Source: Steromphala cineraria
Lineage: Eukaryota; Mollusca; Gastropoda; Trochida; Trochidae
DNA length: 64,000 nt
Assembly (NCBI GenBank): GCA_916613615.1
Contig: OU744735.1
Location: forward strand, 46,124,654 to 46,188,653
Direction of reading: 5' to 3'
Part shown: piece after piece, positions 42,763 to 52,168 of the stretch
Layout: every line of letters begins with the position of its first letter
How positions within the stretch are numbered: the stretch's first letter is position 1
Notes under the pieces: generated by a model
Seen by the model: the letters and a program-made list of their open reading frames with translations, nothing else
What the model was told of the DNA's origin: nothing
Database searches by the model: none
Position numbers and translations under genes: made by a program

Positions 42763-43889
42763 CAGAACGCGTACTCTCGTTCGAGGTTTGACGATTTGTG
42801 TCATCTTAAATGAACTTAGTATGTTTTGTTTTTTATAGAGAACTGTATTTTTAATTAAAAACTGTCTTGTAAGTGCTGACTCGTTTCTTCTTTTTTCATC
42901 TTCAGGGAGAATGATACATTACAAAGTCTATGACGTCATCGTTTATATTATGACGTCACAGTAGGAACAATGTACATTTTGATTCAACAACATAGACAAA
43001 TGTTAATATTTATCAATATTGAGTTTGAAGAGGAATTTGTTGATAAAAATAGTTCTTATAATTCTATCAGAGTTATTCATGTGGTAAAACAGGAAATTGA
43101 CTCTCCATTCTCATATTCTATTTCAGGGTATATTTTAAATGTTGTTAACACACGATCTATCACGTGACTGTATCACCCGTCTTACAGGCGCGGTATATGA
43201 AATTTCATCTACTACTATCCTATACCACAGTTGATCCGGACAACCATTAGACTCGCTTAGAAATTACAGGGTTGACGGAAAAAAAAAAAAAAAAACAGAC
43301 TGATAACTATTATCACGGAAAGCACATTTCATGACATAATGACATGATTTACACTGAAATTCTTAAGTTTTAGATATCCATCAATTACGAATATCCTTCA
43401 GGTGTATAGATATAGCTACATAATAATCATGATTAGAAATCATGTATTTACTTTGAAAACCTAGAGGTAGAGCAGCGTACTTGTGATTTCTTAAAATGAA
43501 GCCTTAAAGTAACGTTCTAACGGGGCAGATAGCCGACTCCCTGCATACACGAAGCTGTCTTTATCTTATCATTTGGCGATGAAACATTGAGATAGTTTGA
43601 ATTTATATCATGAGTTACGTCTCATGCAATGTTCATTACTACAATAAAATAATACAACTTATTAGTTTTAAAAGGCCTAAGATTGTTATCAATGTTTATA
43701 AACATATTATCGATGTAATGGTTAAGGGAAAACCGATGAAATTCAACAATTCAAGGGAGAAAACTCGTGGAGTCTTATGTATTGGGTGGAGGGGTGGCGT
43801 TGGTGAGTGTGTGCGACCACGTGGTTGCATATAATGAAAAACATATCCGCTGTCGTCTCACTATGTAGCCGAACCTACGTTGCGTCAGG
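42763..43889. other. Intergenic region between the two plus-strand blocks
   Basis: About 1.1 kb without a convincing gene. Short open frames at 42970-43167 (65 residues) and 43610-43834 (74 residues) have no recognised feature. Two exact TGACGTCA (CRE) octamers at 42931 and 42951, an E-box CACGTGAC at 43161, a poly-A run near 43279 and a TATAATG near 43830 make this a likely promoter for the ATPase block. Confidence 0.5.
42931..42958. promoter_or_regulatory. Paired CRE-like sites (TGACGTCA x2)
   Basis: Two perfect CRE octamers with starts 20 bases apart, about two helical turns, in the only long gap of the plus-strand gene array. Binding of CREB/ATF-type host factors is inference. Confidence 0.5.
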
Positions 43890-44627
43890 ATGGATGGGGA
43901 AGATCAAGATGCAATTGGAAGTGAACAACAAGATGATCAAGAACCTGTTCTTAAGATCTTGTGCCCAGCGACCGTTTATATATCCGGCGCAACGCAGTCG
44001 GGGAAATCTTGCTTCGCCCGAAAGTTGATTGACTACTCTCAGACGATATTCGATCAAAAAGTGTCAAAGATTTTGATATGTTATTCAATGTGGCAGGGGA
44101 TCTACGATGAGATAATGCAAAACACAGCATGTCCCTTAGAATTCCATAAAGGAGTACCCAGTGATGAATTCATTTCTGAGTGGGGGGAAGAAGCGGATGA
44201 TACTAAGCATCAACCTCGCGACCACAAGCTAATGGTGATCGATGATTTGATAGACGAAGTCTCGCGAGACCCTACGATGTGTAAACTATTCACTATGACG
44301 AGTCATCATTTAAATATATCTGTCTGCCTACTGAGTCAATCATTGTTCCCTTCTGCAGCGTTCGGACGGTACGCGAGGACTATTTCCTTGAACTCTCATT
44401 ATATTATATTGATGAAGAATAAGAGAGACGTGTCTCAGATAGCAAACTTCGGGAGACAGGTGGTTCCCGGGAAGTCCAAATTTTTTATGGATGCATACAC
44501 CAAAGCTGTTAACAAAAGTCGTTTTGGATATCTACTTATCGATCTATCTCCTAAAAGTGATCCGCGATACCAGTTCAGAACGGATATATTTCCCTGTGAA
44601 ACGCTTATCGTGTATTCGACAGAATGA
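43890..44627 (+). CDS. ATP: FtsK/HerA-type genome-packaging ATPase
   Basis: 245 residues. Walker A YISGATQSGKSCFARKL (about 31-47), Walker B KLMVIDDLIDE (about 112-122) and a following sensor-type NISVCLLSQSLFP. This is the A32/HerA-like packaging motor shared by Polintons, adenovirus-like and nucleocytoplasmic viruses; it pumps DNA into the capsid. Its stop overlaps the ATG of the next gene (44624-44627), so the block is compact. The length is normal for Polintons. Confidence 0.95.
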   Translation: MDGEDQDAIGSEQQDDQEPVLKILCPATVYISGATQSGKSCFARKLIDYSQTIFDQKVSKILICYSMWQGIYDEIMQNTACPLEFHKGVPSDEFISEWGEEADDTKHQPRDHKLMVIDDLIDEVSRDPTMCKLFTMTSHHLNISVCLLSQSLFPSAAFGRYARTISLNSHYIILMKNKRDVSQIANFGRQVVPGKSKFFMDAYTKAVNKSRFGYLLIDLSPKSDPRYQFRTDIFPCETLIVYSTE

Positions 44628-45034
44628 AGCTCATCGTGAACAGTTCAGATATGTTAGGAGAACAAGTAGCTTTACTGAGGTTTCTTAAGGATAACCCGAC
44701 TGAGAGACAGACAAAAGCCGTTCTATATTCGTTAACCAATCAGCAAACAGATCTTTTGGCGGAAATTTGTCTGAATATCTTAAAAGGCAACATACCTATA
44801 TCCTCGAGACAGAAGACGCAGCTAGCGACTAAGAAGGGTGTGTTGAGGAAGATCGCGGATAGATCAGTCAATAGAACGGACACTAAACGTTTGATTGTGC
44901 AAATCAGACATTTACTGCCACTGATTATCGGACTAGTGCTGTCACCCCGTGAAGAACAAGAAGAAGAAGAAGAAGAAGAAGAAGAAGAGGGAGAAGAAGA
45001 AGAAGGAGAAGACAGAAATCATTATGACATATAG
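44624..45034 (+). CDS. Small conserved helical Polinton protein with acidic tail
   Basis: 136 residues, overlapping the ATPase stop by 4 bases. The core QTDLLAEICLNILKGNIPIS then KTQLATKKGVLRKIAD resembles a protein found beside capsid genes in Polintons and related invertebrate viruses (A-I-C-E-I-A-x-N-I-L-x-G-x-I), with a hydrophobic LLPLIIGLVL near the end that recalls adenovirus pX-like core peptides. The tail is a run of 20-odd Glu/Gly encoded by a GAA/GAG tract. Similarity is from memory of the family; function is unknown. Confidence 0.7.
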   Translation: MKLIVNSSDMLGEQVALLRFLKDNPTERQTKAVLYSLTNQQTDLLAEICLNILKGNIPISSRQKTQLATKKGVLRKIADRSVNRTDTKRLIVQIRHLLPLIIGLVLSPREEQEEEEEEEEEEGEEEEGEDRNHYDI

Positions 45035-45329
45035 AGCAGTCTCGGGTTCGCAACAAGCTAAAGAATTGGTTTTGATTCCTCGCTCAAAGTATGAGAGACT
45101 CATAACAGGAAATAAGGACGATATGAAGACCGCTGATTGTGCTCGCGAAATAAATAATAATGATAATGGTAATAGCAGTGAATATAACCGCGAATCTCAT
45201 CATCATGATAGCGATGAAAAGAACAATCGTGTCTCCATCGAGGGAAGTTCTGGAGAGGGAGTAAAGTGTACTAGAAAAAGGAAAAGGAATTATATCGACG
45301 CCAGACGTGAACGGTGGTTGCGTTACTGA
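45024..45329 (+). CDS. Small Polinton protein with LVLIPRSKYERL motif
   Basis: 101 residues from the ATG at 45024; an in-frame ATG at 44949 would add a Lys-rich lead made only of the GAA tract read in another frame and is unlikely. ELVLIPRSKYERLI matches a short motif (L-V-x-P-K-x-x-Y-x-x-L) that I recall in small proteins of Polintons and related viruses. The rest is Asn/Asp/His-rich, ending KRKRNYIDARRERWLRY. It overlaps the previous gene by 11 bases. An AATAAA at 45408-45413 follows. Confidence 0.65.
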   Translation: MTYRAVSGSQQAKELVLIPRSKYERLITGNKDDMKTADCAREINNNDNGNSSEYNRESHHHDSDEKNNRVSIEGSSGEGVKCTRKRKRNYIDARRERWLRY

Positions 45330-45407
45330 CGGTTATGGAACGATGCTTTAGCAGGGAAATGACAATGAATATATGTAGGCTGGTGATGGGTGATAATATT
45401 GGTTTAG

Positions 45408-45456
45408 AATAAATAATTAAAAAAGACATCGTTGTTGTGTTTTATTTGGTTTTATT
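45408..45456. terminator. Bidirectional polyadenylation zone between convergent gene blocks
   Basis: AATAAA on the plus strand at 45408-45413 lies about 80 bases after the last plus-strand stop. On the minus strand AATAAA occurs at 45451-45456 and 45441-45446, about 90-100 bases past the polymerase stop. The two gene blocks thus end within 215 bases of each other with overlapping 3' ends. A CA/GA simple tract (about 45494-45523) lies within the polymerase 3' UTR. Confidence 0.65.
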
Positions 45457-45544
45457 AATGCTAATGACATTCTGATTAGTATAAATCATATAACACACAA
45501 ACACACACACAGAGAGAGAGAGAGGCTAGGGCAATGTTGGTATA

Positions 45545-48500
45545 TCATCGGTGAGAAGCAGGTTTCAATGTCATGCGCAGGGGACGAGTGGTAATTCCGT
45601 CAGACCTAACCCTTCGTTTGATGTAAAAATATGATAAACAAGCCCTCCTCTGCCGATATGTGAAGATGGTATTGTTTCTTGCTCTGAAACCCACATTAAC
45701 ACTCGACCCAGCTCTTTGTTTCCTAAGAACGTTGCGATAAGCCCTAACAGGATTTGAAATGTTTTTCGAGCTTAATCCCTTTGAGCTTATTTTAACCTCG
45801 ATACTGACAGTATCTTTGCGCAGAATGTAGGTTTTCGAAGCAAGAGAAATCATTTCAATGCCTTCCGCTTCTAATTTGAACAAGCCAAGAGTTCTTTTAT
45901 CGTGTTTGATGTGTTCAGAGCAGCAAGTTCTAGGTAGGAAGTGATTGCCCGTCGGTTCAATGTTGTCCGAATGACAAAAACCATTCAACATGGTATCGTA
46001 CTCTTCGATCATATCAGGTTTTATCACCTCGCGTAAACTGTCTTCAGACAAGGCAAAATACAAGGAATCTGTATCCGTTTGCAGAAGCTCGAAATCACGT
46101 CTTGATATGAAACGGTCAAGAAACCCGAAATAGAAGGAAATCATCTGTAACTTCGCGTACTGCAGAACAAAATAGCCCAGGACTATAGGAAGATCTAAAA
46201 CCATGGTTTGTTTGCTACTTATGAGTTCATAATCTCCGTCGTCGAGTTCGCAGAGAGATTGAAACCTTGGTTGATTCACTGCACAGAGAGCCTTATTCTC
46301 GCCATTGATGTAATTACAGTTTGTGTGTCGAGTTTTATCCATCAGAACCGAACCGTACGCGCTATTCCCAATCAGTTTAAAGACCTCACCCATAATAGCA
46401 AAATCAGGGTCTGAGTCCCCCAATCTCCTACATTCGGTCACCTTTTCAGTAAACTGTTTAAAACATTTTTCTCCGCGATATTCAACAGCCTGATATATTT
46501 TGCTGACAACCAATCCGTTTTTCAGATACCATTGCAGTAAAGGAGTCGCTAATAACACTTGTCGCGCTCTCATCCCACCGACTAGAAGGGTTCTCGGTTT
46601 CCTACTCAATTTATTTTTTCGAACGTGTTTTTGCATGCGCTTCCCGAAACGTTCAAAAGGAACCTTGCAAGTAACGAATATAGGAGACATTTCTGCAAAA
46701 TACTCGTATCTATCTTCGGGCACCTCGATGTCTACTTCAACCATCCCGAAAAACTCCCCTTCCTGCACAGCTCGAAGCAGAGTTTCGGCATTCACGCGTC
46801 CAGCGCGATGAACGGAATCAAAAGGAAGCTGGCGATGCTTCACAAACTCCCGCAGTTCGGGGTCTGATTTACACAAATCATTAAACTGACACTCCCATAT
46901 AGACACTAGTTCGTAACCCTGATTCCTAATGTATGCAGCTCTTTCCATAGTTCTTGCGTAGCGACCCCGGCTGTCCTCGCTGTCTCCGTTTACACAGTCT
47001 CTGTGACTATGCCAATAACACCCCAGGTACTCTAGACAGGTGCGTGTAACAGGATCGTAACCGTCTACGAAGTACGGACCGATTTGTTTTTCATACCCTG
47101 ATGAAGCTTTATGAATTATCTTTCTCCCGGTTTTAAACGACATCCAATCTAGCCAGTCATAAGCACGGGTATACGTTTCGGATTTCTTACGATGAAATTC
47201 GTTAAAGTCATCGTCTTTCACAGGTAACCAACGCACGAAATGTCCTACAGGCATGTCCATAGATAAGCAATACAGATATAAACCGTTGCAGTCGAAACCA
47301 AAGCATTTCTTACACGGTTTTTGCTGGTTACCCCTAATGAATGTCTGGTCCCTGCAATGATGCCTATTGAATACTATCGAAGGACCCCCGCATATTCCTT
47401 CCTTCACCGTTTCATAAAGATCGCTATCCTTTTCCCCGAACAGAGCAAAGTTGCATTGATTCTCGATTGCTGTACGGAATAATAATTTTCTCGCTATCCC
47501 GGGAACGGACACAGCTTCTTTTAGAATATCGATGTTCGTTTCAGACCAGTAAAATTGTTTTAACCTGTTAATTGCCTCGACTCCGGGTTGGACATCTAGA
47601 TTGTTGTACCAAATTAATAAATCTTTAACCGTGTTCATATTATTTTCTTTCCATACCGTCTGTAAGTAATTATAGTTTTCTTCAACACTAGAGGGTACGC
47701 GAGTCAGAGAGAGTTTATTCAATATCTCGTTTTGGCTCAAATCGGGGTGGTCTCGGACATAAGCTAAATATCTCTGTCTGTTCGGATCTTCGAGAGTGTT
47801 GATGTTCTTAAGACTAGACCAAAATGCGTTCGCAGGAGGGAGTTCAGCTTCCTCTAACTTAGACTCGTCATCTAAGTATTCGTAACATAAGAATCCCTTT
47901 GATTGTTCAATTTTAAAAGTTTTCAAAAATTGCTCATAACTTGCTGTTGGAGGAAGGTATTGGAAAATGTCTAAAATTCTTAAATTTGGAGTAGAGATAC
48001 AAATGTACTGATTGTTTCGTTTAACCACAAAATAGTTTGAGTCGGCAGTGTCAACGATGTTTAAGGCTCTAGCCAGACCCGATTTCCACAGATTCAGATC
48101 GTACCTAGAACTGTTGAAACCTAGGACTGGTAACTGCGCACAATACTGATTCAATTTCGTTTGCAGGTAAACACATTTCTTGTAGTATAATTCATCGCTA
48201 TCTGTCCAGGTCATATCTAGCTCCCCGTCCGCCTGCTCTGAACACATCACATCGTTCTCAGATATGTCCTCCCAATCATTATACACGGGGTTTATCTCTT
48301 CACCTGTCTCTACACGCCTCAGGAAGTCGCGATAGACGTTAGGTCTAGACAATCGATCACGCATCGCTGGTGAGACTGATTCATCAGCGCTCTCTCGCTG
48401 TGGCGATGACTGTGTCTTTCTATGATATAACGCGTTGATATGTTTATCAACTTCTTTAAGCACGGACTCAAGTTTAGCCTCGATCAATCTTTTGGCCTCA

Positions 48501-50605
48501 CTGGAAATATCATTGAGATAAGCAATTGTTTGGTTCAATAGACTTTTTGAGTCGCATGAAATGAAACATTTAGCGTCCTCAAACTTGGGTACATTAGAAC
48601 AAACAGAGATGGATATAGGGTGATGACGAGCGGTCCAACTCGTCGAGGAAGTTGAGACTGTTTCTCCTTCCGTTTGTCTCAACAATAAAGATTCTCCATC
48701 AAACATTGCATGATATTCGTATATTCTATTTTCTGTCGGTACACAAATATCAAAACATTCTTCTATTTCATCGAAAATGTTTTTGATTGGTGTGAAATAT
48801 CCGCCTCGGTATATAGTTTTAGTCTTTTCTAAACAAACGCTTTTTAAATGCTGTCTCCAACCTCGTGCTGTGCTGAACATCATCTCACAAAGTTCGCATT
48901 TGTACCTTCTCGTATACGCGTTTAAGTTAGCGATGTAAGACAGGTGGTTCTCAAAACAATCCATGTTTAAAGTCGAAATACGATTTTTGATTTTCCTTGT
49001 AGATAGATAAACCGGAACGCAGCTCCGTCCCTCTTCACACAAACGAAATATGTTCACACGCACGTTGAACGTTTTTTCAAACAGTGGAACATCGTCTGGT
49101 ACATTAAGTCCTTTAAAGTTATCAAATGTCATGTCTTCGCTACCCTTAACTCTCTCCCAGACATTGAACAAGTAACGAATCTTCGATTTACTCGGAGGGC
49201 GCGAGTTCGATTTGACGGAATCAGCTCCCAATTTTTGCTGGTGGTGAGCCAAACATCGGAAGGCACACATCGAATCTAACTGCGTGGTAAAAAGTAGACT
49301 TTTCTTATCTTTAAACCACTGAGGGAGTGAGGAGGGGGGAGTACCTAACACGTAGTTAGTTCGATACACCCAGTAAGTCACGTTGGTTACAAACACCGGT
49401 TGCCATTTAGTGTTTGGACGTTGTTGAAGCACGTGATCGCTGATACTTTTCTTACGGATTTTTTTGATTACTCTACGCATGGATTCGACATCGGAAATTC
49501 TAGGTGGTGAATCAAATACATTCACATTCCGATGAGGAATGAAATAACGGTATTCGCCCGTTTCAAGATGCCTCAGGATAAGTCCGAAAGCAAGGTTAAC
49601 CTTAAAGGCATTACTCTCGTTTTGAAATATATGTGACAACTGGCTACGGAAGTCTATAGATTGAGGGTCTTCCTCTATCCCCGACAGAGGGAAATTGTAA
49701 GTATGAACCACTGCGCCACTTGTGGTATCGCTAGCGCGTAATATAATACCCCTGTGGGTTTCATAAACATCGAGTAAGGCTTCGTCTGTTAAAGCACCAT
49801 CCTCGTCGGTCCAGGGTCTTTTATCGTCTCCAACGGACCAAGGTTCGGGTTGAAGGTTAACCCCTTCTCCCCTACCCATATGATTACGTCGTTTGTGACG
49901 CCATAATAACCGACGATTTTTGAATACTTCATAACAGGTTCGACATTTGTATGTCGGAGAGTCAAGAGGGAGATGACTTTTACCGCGACAGCGGTGAGCA
50001 TTTCTGGTTGTATTTACCAACTCTCCGCACAGTTCACATAGCCAATCATCTCTTGAACAGTTTCTCAGATGTCTGTTAAATCGAGTTCTATTTGGAAAAC
50101 ATTCGCTACACCTAATACATGTGTAGGAAATAGGTTTCATTTGTTTGTAATTCTGTACAGCCTTTCTCCCGAGACTAGGTTTCATACAACAGTTTTTATG
50201 AAGTATAAATAAGCTTTTTTTCAAGAATTTCCGATTACATAAAATACATTGATAATAACGGTTTATTACACAACTACAATCTAGGAAGTGATTATATCCC
50301 TTACTACCCCTCTTCTTTACTCTTTTACTACATATCCTACATTTAATTAACTTCTCAGCAGCAGCCGCTTTAGAGAATTTCCCATCACCTCGTTGTTTCC
50401 TTCTCCTACTCGGATATACATGTTCCATACATCTGTTAATATGACGTGTAAATAGATGTTTACCGCTAAACTTTCTGTTACATGCTACACATTGGAAAAA
50501 ACGTCTTTCTACACAAAAACAATTTAAGAAATGTTTTTCCGATCTCCTACGTCCCTTGACAATGTTCTTACAAATATCACATTTGTATGCATCAGTAGCC
50601 TCCAT
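45545..50605 (-). CDS. POLB: Protein-primed DNA polymerase B with N-terminal zinc fingers
   Basis: 1686 residues, uninterrupted. The first 240 residues have seven C2H2-type fingers in the style YKCDIC...HFLNC and YQCILCNRKF...H; an eighth (YKCELCEMMFSTARGWRQHL) is near 570. A DSMCAFRCLAHH block (about 443) with a later ENHLSYI resembles the Cys and His boxes of OTU-type proteases. Exonuclease motifs: FDGES (about 633), GFNSSRYDLNLW (about 829), YNNLD (about 1000). Polymerase motifs: A FDCNGLYLY (about 1105), B KLIGNSAYGSV (about 1410), C TDTDSLYF (about 1512). It would copy the element from its termini using a protein primer. The first exonuclease motif is unusual (FDGE rather than FDFE). The start overlaps the previous gene's end by 14 bases. 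Confidence 0.95.
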   Translation of the reverse strand: MEATDAYKCDICKNIVKGRRRSEKHFLNCFCVERRFFQCVACNRKFSGKHLFTRHINRCMEHVYPSRRRKQRGDGKFSKAAAAEKLIKCRICSKRVKKRGSKGYNHFLDCSCVINRYYQCILCNRKFLKKSLFILHKNCCMKPSLGRKAVQNYKQMKPISYTCIRCSECFPNRTRFNRHLRNCSRDDWLCELCGELVNTTRNAHRCRGKSHLPLDSPTYKCRTCYEVFKNRRLLWRHKRRNHMGRGEGVNLQPEPWSVGDDKRPWTDEDGALTDEALLDVYETHRGIILRASDTTSGAVVHTYNFPLSGIEEDPQSIDFRSQLSHIFQNESNAFKVNLAFGLILRHLETGEYRYFIPHRNVNVFDSPPRISDVESMRRVIKKIRKKSISDHVLQQRPNTKWQPVFVTNVTYWVYRTNYVLGTPPSSLPQWFKDKKSLLFTTQLDSMCAFRCLAHHQQKLGADSVKSNSRPPSKSKIRYLFNVWERVKGSEDMTFDNFKGLNVPDDVPLFEKTFNVRVNIFRLCEEGRSCVPVYLSTRKIKNRISTLNMDCFENHLSYIANLNAYTRRYKCELCEMMFSTARGWRQHLKSVCLEKTKTIYRGGYFTPIKNIFDEIEECFDICVPTENRIYEYHAMFDGESLLLRQTEGETVSTSSTSWTARHHPISISVCSNVPKFEDAKCFISCDSKSLLNQTIAYLNDISSEAKRLIEAKLESVLKEVDKHINALYHRKTQSSPQRESADESVSPAMRDRLSRPNVYRDFLRRVETGEEINPVYNDWEDISENDVMCSEQADGELDMTWTDSDELYYKKCVYLQTKLNQYCAQLPVLGFNSSRYDLNLWKSGLARALNIVDTADSNYFVVKRNNQYICISTPNLRILDIFQYLPPTASYEQFLKTFKIEQSKGFLCYEYLDDESKLEEAELPPANAFWSSLKNINTLEDPNRQRYLAYVRDHPDLSQNEILNKLSLTRVPSSVEENYNYLQTVWKENNMNTVKDLLIWYNNLDVQPGVEAINRLKQFYWSETNIDILKEAVSVPGIARKLLFRTAIENQCNFALFGEKDSDLYETVKEGICGGPSIVFNRHHCRDQTFIRGNQQKPCKKCFGFDCNGLYLYCLSMDMPVGHFVRWLPVKDDDFNEFHRKKSETYTRAYDWLDWMSFKTGRKIIHKASSGYEKQIGPYFVDGYDPVTRTCLEYLGCYWHSHRDCVNGDSEDSRGRYARTMERAAYIRNQGYELVSIWECQFNDLCKSDPELREFVKHRQLPFDSVHRAGRVNAETLLRAVQEGEFFGMVEVDIEVPEDRYEYFAEMSPIFVTCKVPFERFGKRMQKHVRKNKLSRKPRTLLVGGMRARQVLLATPLLQWYLKNGLVVSKIYQAVEYRGEKCFKQFTEKVTECRRLGDSDPDFAIMGEVFKLIGNSAYGSVLMDKTRHTNCNYINGENKALCAVNQPRFQSLCELDDGDYELISSKQTMVLDLPIVLGYFVLQYAKLQMISFYFGFLDRFISRRDFELLQTDTDSLYFALSEDSLREVIKPDMIEEYDTMLNGFCHSDNIEPTGNHFLPRTCCSEHIKHDKRTLGLFKLEAEGIEMISLASKTYILRKDTVSIEVKISSKGLSSKNISNPVRAYRNVLRKQRAGSSVNVGFRARNNTIFTYRQRRACLSYFYIKRRVRSDGITTRPLRMTLKPASHR

Positions 50606-51807
50606 GCTTCTTGTTCTTGATCTTGTTCTGCTTCTTGTTCTTGTTTTTGTTCTTCAAGTAGGTATCAGCGGCTTGTAACGTTGTGAAGTAGTCCTTAACG
50701 GGAAAAAAGACTCCGTTTTCTTTATCGTAAGACCCCTCCTTCTTCTTTCTTCCGTAACCCCTCACGTCCATGTACCAGTAGTTTGAGAGTTTGACAAATC
50801 TAGCCTTGTACCAAGGTCTTTTGTTGATAACGACGGCTTTGAGTTTCTTTACGTCATGCTTCTTCTTATATCTTTTCTTAAGTTTCTGATGCTCCCTCTT
50901 CAATTTTCCTATCCCAGCAATGAACTGTAAACCCAATCAAATATCTCGTGAATAATGTTCATTAAATAATTAAAATATAATGTATGATCAAATCAATTCA
51001 AACACAGCTATTCGCATACTTTTTTCTTTTCTTTTTTGTTTACTAATTAGTTAGATAAGAGATGTTACTCTTTATCACACTGATTACAGCTATTCGCAGT
51101 CCGCTATCGATTAAGATGATTGATCGCGACAACAGAACACGTGACTAACGACATAATGATCATACTTGATTTGTTTATTGAGAGAGAGATCACGTGACTA
51201 ACGATATAACGACGTGTAAATTGTTTATAAATTAACCTTACACGTTCCTTTCAGATTACGACAAACATATGGGATGTGCAAGTTATTTTATCACGAGAGA
51301 TTTAATATGACTTACCTTTGACAAGAGAATGATCGGAAATCTCAGCCGAGTTTCCAAACCTTGAGCGTTCTTTTTCCTGATGTAGAGAGTATTCGACGCC
51401 ACCTTTGTTTTAATGGCATTAGAAACAGAATTCTTCACACTGATCCAACCCAATCCTTTATCGTACCGAGCGTCTCTGTTTTCGTCGTCGCTATCACTGC
51501 TCGAGGTCGAGTTCGAATCCTCTGAGTCGGATGAAGAAGAAGAAGAACTAGAATTGTCTTCCGACGAATCGCTAGAACCTTCACTTTTCCCGCTATCACT
51601 CAAGGATAGCGTGTCGTCAGATTCGATAGCTACGTCATCATAACGATCTTGGTTAAATGTCACCTTTTTCTTACTCGTTCCATTCCTAACTTTCTTTGTC
51701 GATACAGTATCAGAGTCGTCACAATCAGAACGCTTTTTTCGTTTACCACGTGTCTCACTGTTTGCAATGTTCGGGTGTTCAGCGTCGATTTCTTTATCGT
51801 CTTCCAT
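50592..51807 (-). CDS. Predicted two-exon Polinton gene: acidic/basic protein
   Basis: Exon 1 is 51807-51316 (164 codons), exon 2 is 50924-50592 (110 codons plus stop), total 274 residues. The donor CAAAG|GTAAGT is a perfect consensus and the acceptor GGTTTACAG|TTCATT is good; both are in phase 0, so the frames join without loss. The intron is 391 bp. Without splicing, exon 1 ends 10 codons later and exon 2 would need its own ATG at 50936. Order: nuclear-localisation-like KRKKR, a Ser/Asp/Glu-rich acidic stretch (about 65-108), a GLGWISV...TRLRFPIILL globular part, then a Lys-rich part with WYKARFVKLSNYWYMDVRGY. I do not recognise the family. Place and charge suggest a nuclear, DNA- or protein-binding role, but that is inference. 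Confidence 0.7.
50925..51315 (-). other. Predicted intron with repeated E-box motif
   Basis: GT...AG intron of the acidic/basic gene. It contains CACGTGACTAACGA twice, at 51138 and 51191, followed by ATA/ACGA-rich sequence. It could also act as a promoter region for the downstream polymerase, whose ATG is about 320 bases away. Confidence 0.55.
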
Positions 51808-51850
51808 GCTGTATGATATTCGGAGAGATGGAAATTATCTTTTACAGAGT

Positions 51851-51863
51851 CTTATATATATAC
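51851..51863 (-). promoter_or_regulatory. TATA box of the acidic/basic gene
   Basis: On the minus strand GTATATATATAAG lies 44-56 bases upstream of the ATG at 51807. The distance leaves room for a short leader of 10-25 bases. It is the clearest TATA element near any gene in the window. Confidence 0.55.
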
Positions 51864-51928
51864 ACGTTTCGTTTGTTTGTCCCGCTCCTAATTATGTCTA
51901 TGCGAGGCTTTAATCAGTATATTAAAAA

Positions 51929-52168
51929 CTAGTGTGGACTGAATATTGTTAAATATAGGCGTTGAATAGTTTCATCAAGTCTTTTCACTACACCGATAAT
52001 TGGGTAAATACAGGTGTTGAACAGCTTTGAGACCAATTCTCTTTCTCCATAGCGTGTGAATATGTGGTTAAGAAAACCTCGCCTTAAACCTAAATATCTA
52101 TTGTTGAGCCGGGCTCCGATCGTGTGATATGAATAATAGGATACATGAAGCGTTAAACTGTGTTTCAT
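51929..52168 (-). CDS. Doubtful 79-residue open frame in the Polinton
   Basis: MKHSLTLHVSYYSYHTIGAR start, then LRRGFLNHIFTRYGERELVS and a KRLDETIQRLYLTIF end. No family recognised. It contains a near-repeat: TTAAATATAGGCGTTGAATA and GGTAAATACAGGTGTTGAAC are related, and the region 52115-52200 is repeated imperfectly at 52264-52350 (CTCCGATCGTxTGATATGAA). It may be a decayed remnant or chance. Confidence 0.2.
   Translation of the reverse strand: MKHSLTLHVSYYSYHTIGARLNNRYLGLRRGFLNHIFTRYGERELVSKLFNTCIYPIIGVVKRLDETIQRLYLTIFSPH

Noticed and set aside
44949..45023. Lys-rich N-terminal extension of the small LVLIPRSKYERL protein
   Set aside because: It is the GAA tract of the preceding gene read in another frame; the ATG at 45024 is a better start.
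50925..50936. Independent 114-residue gene starting at an ATG at 50936
   Set aside because: The first four codons lie in a good splice-acceptor context (GGTTTACAG), and the frame joins exactly to the upstream donor, so it is better read as exon 2.
51413..51643. Plus-strand Ser/Glu-rich frame
   Set aside because: Antisense shadow of the acidic exon of the spliced Polinton gene.
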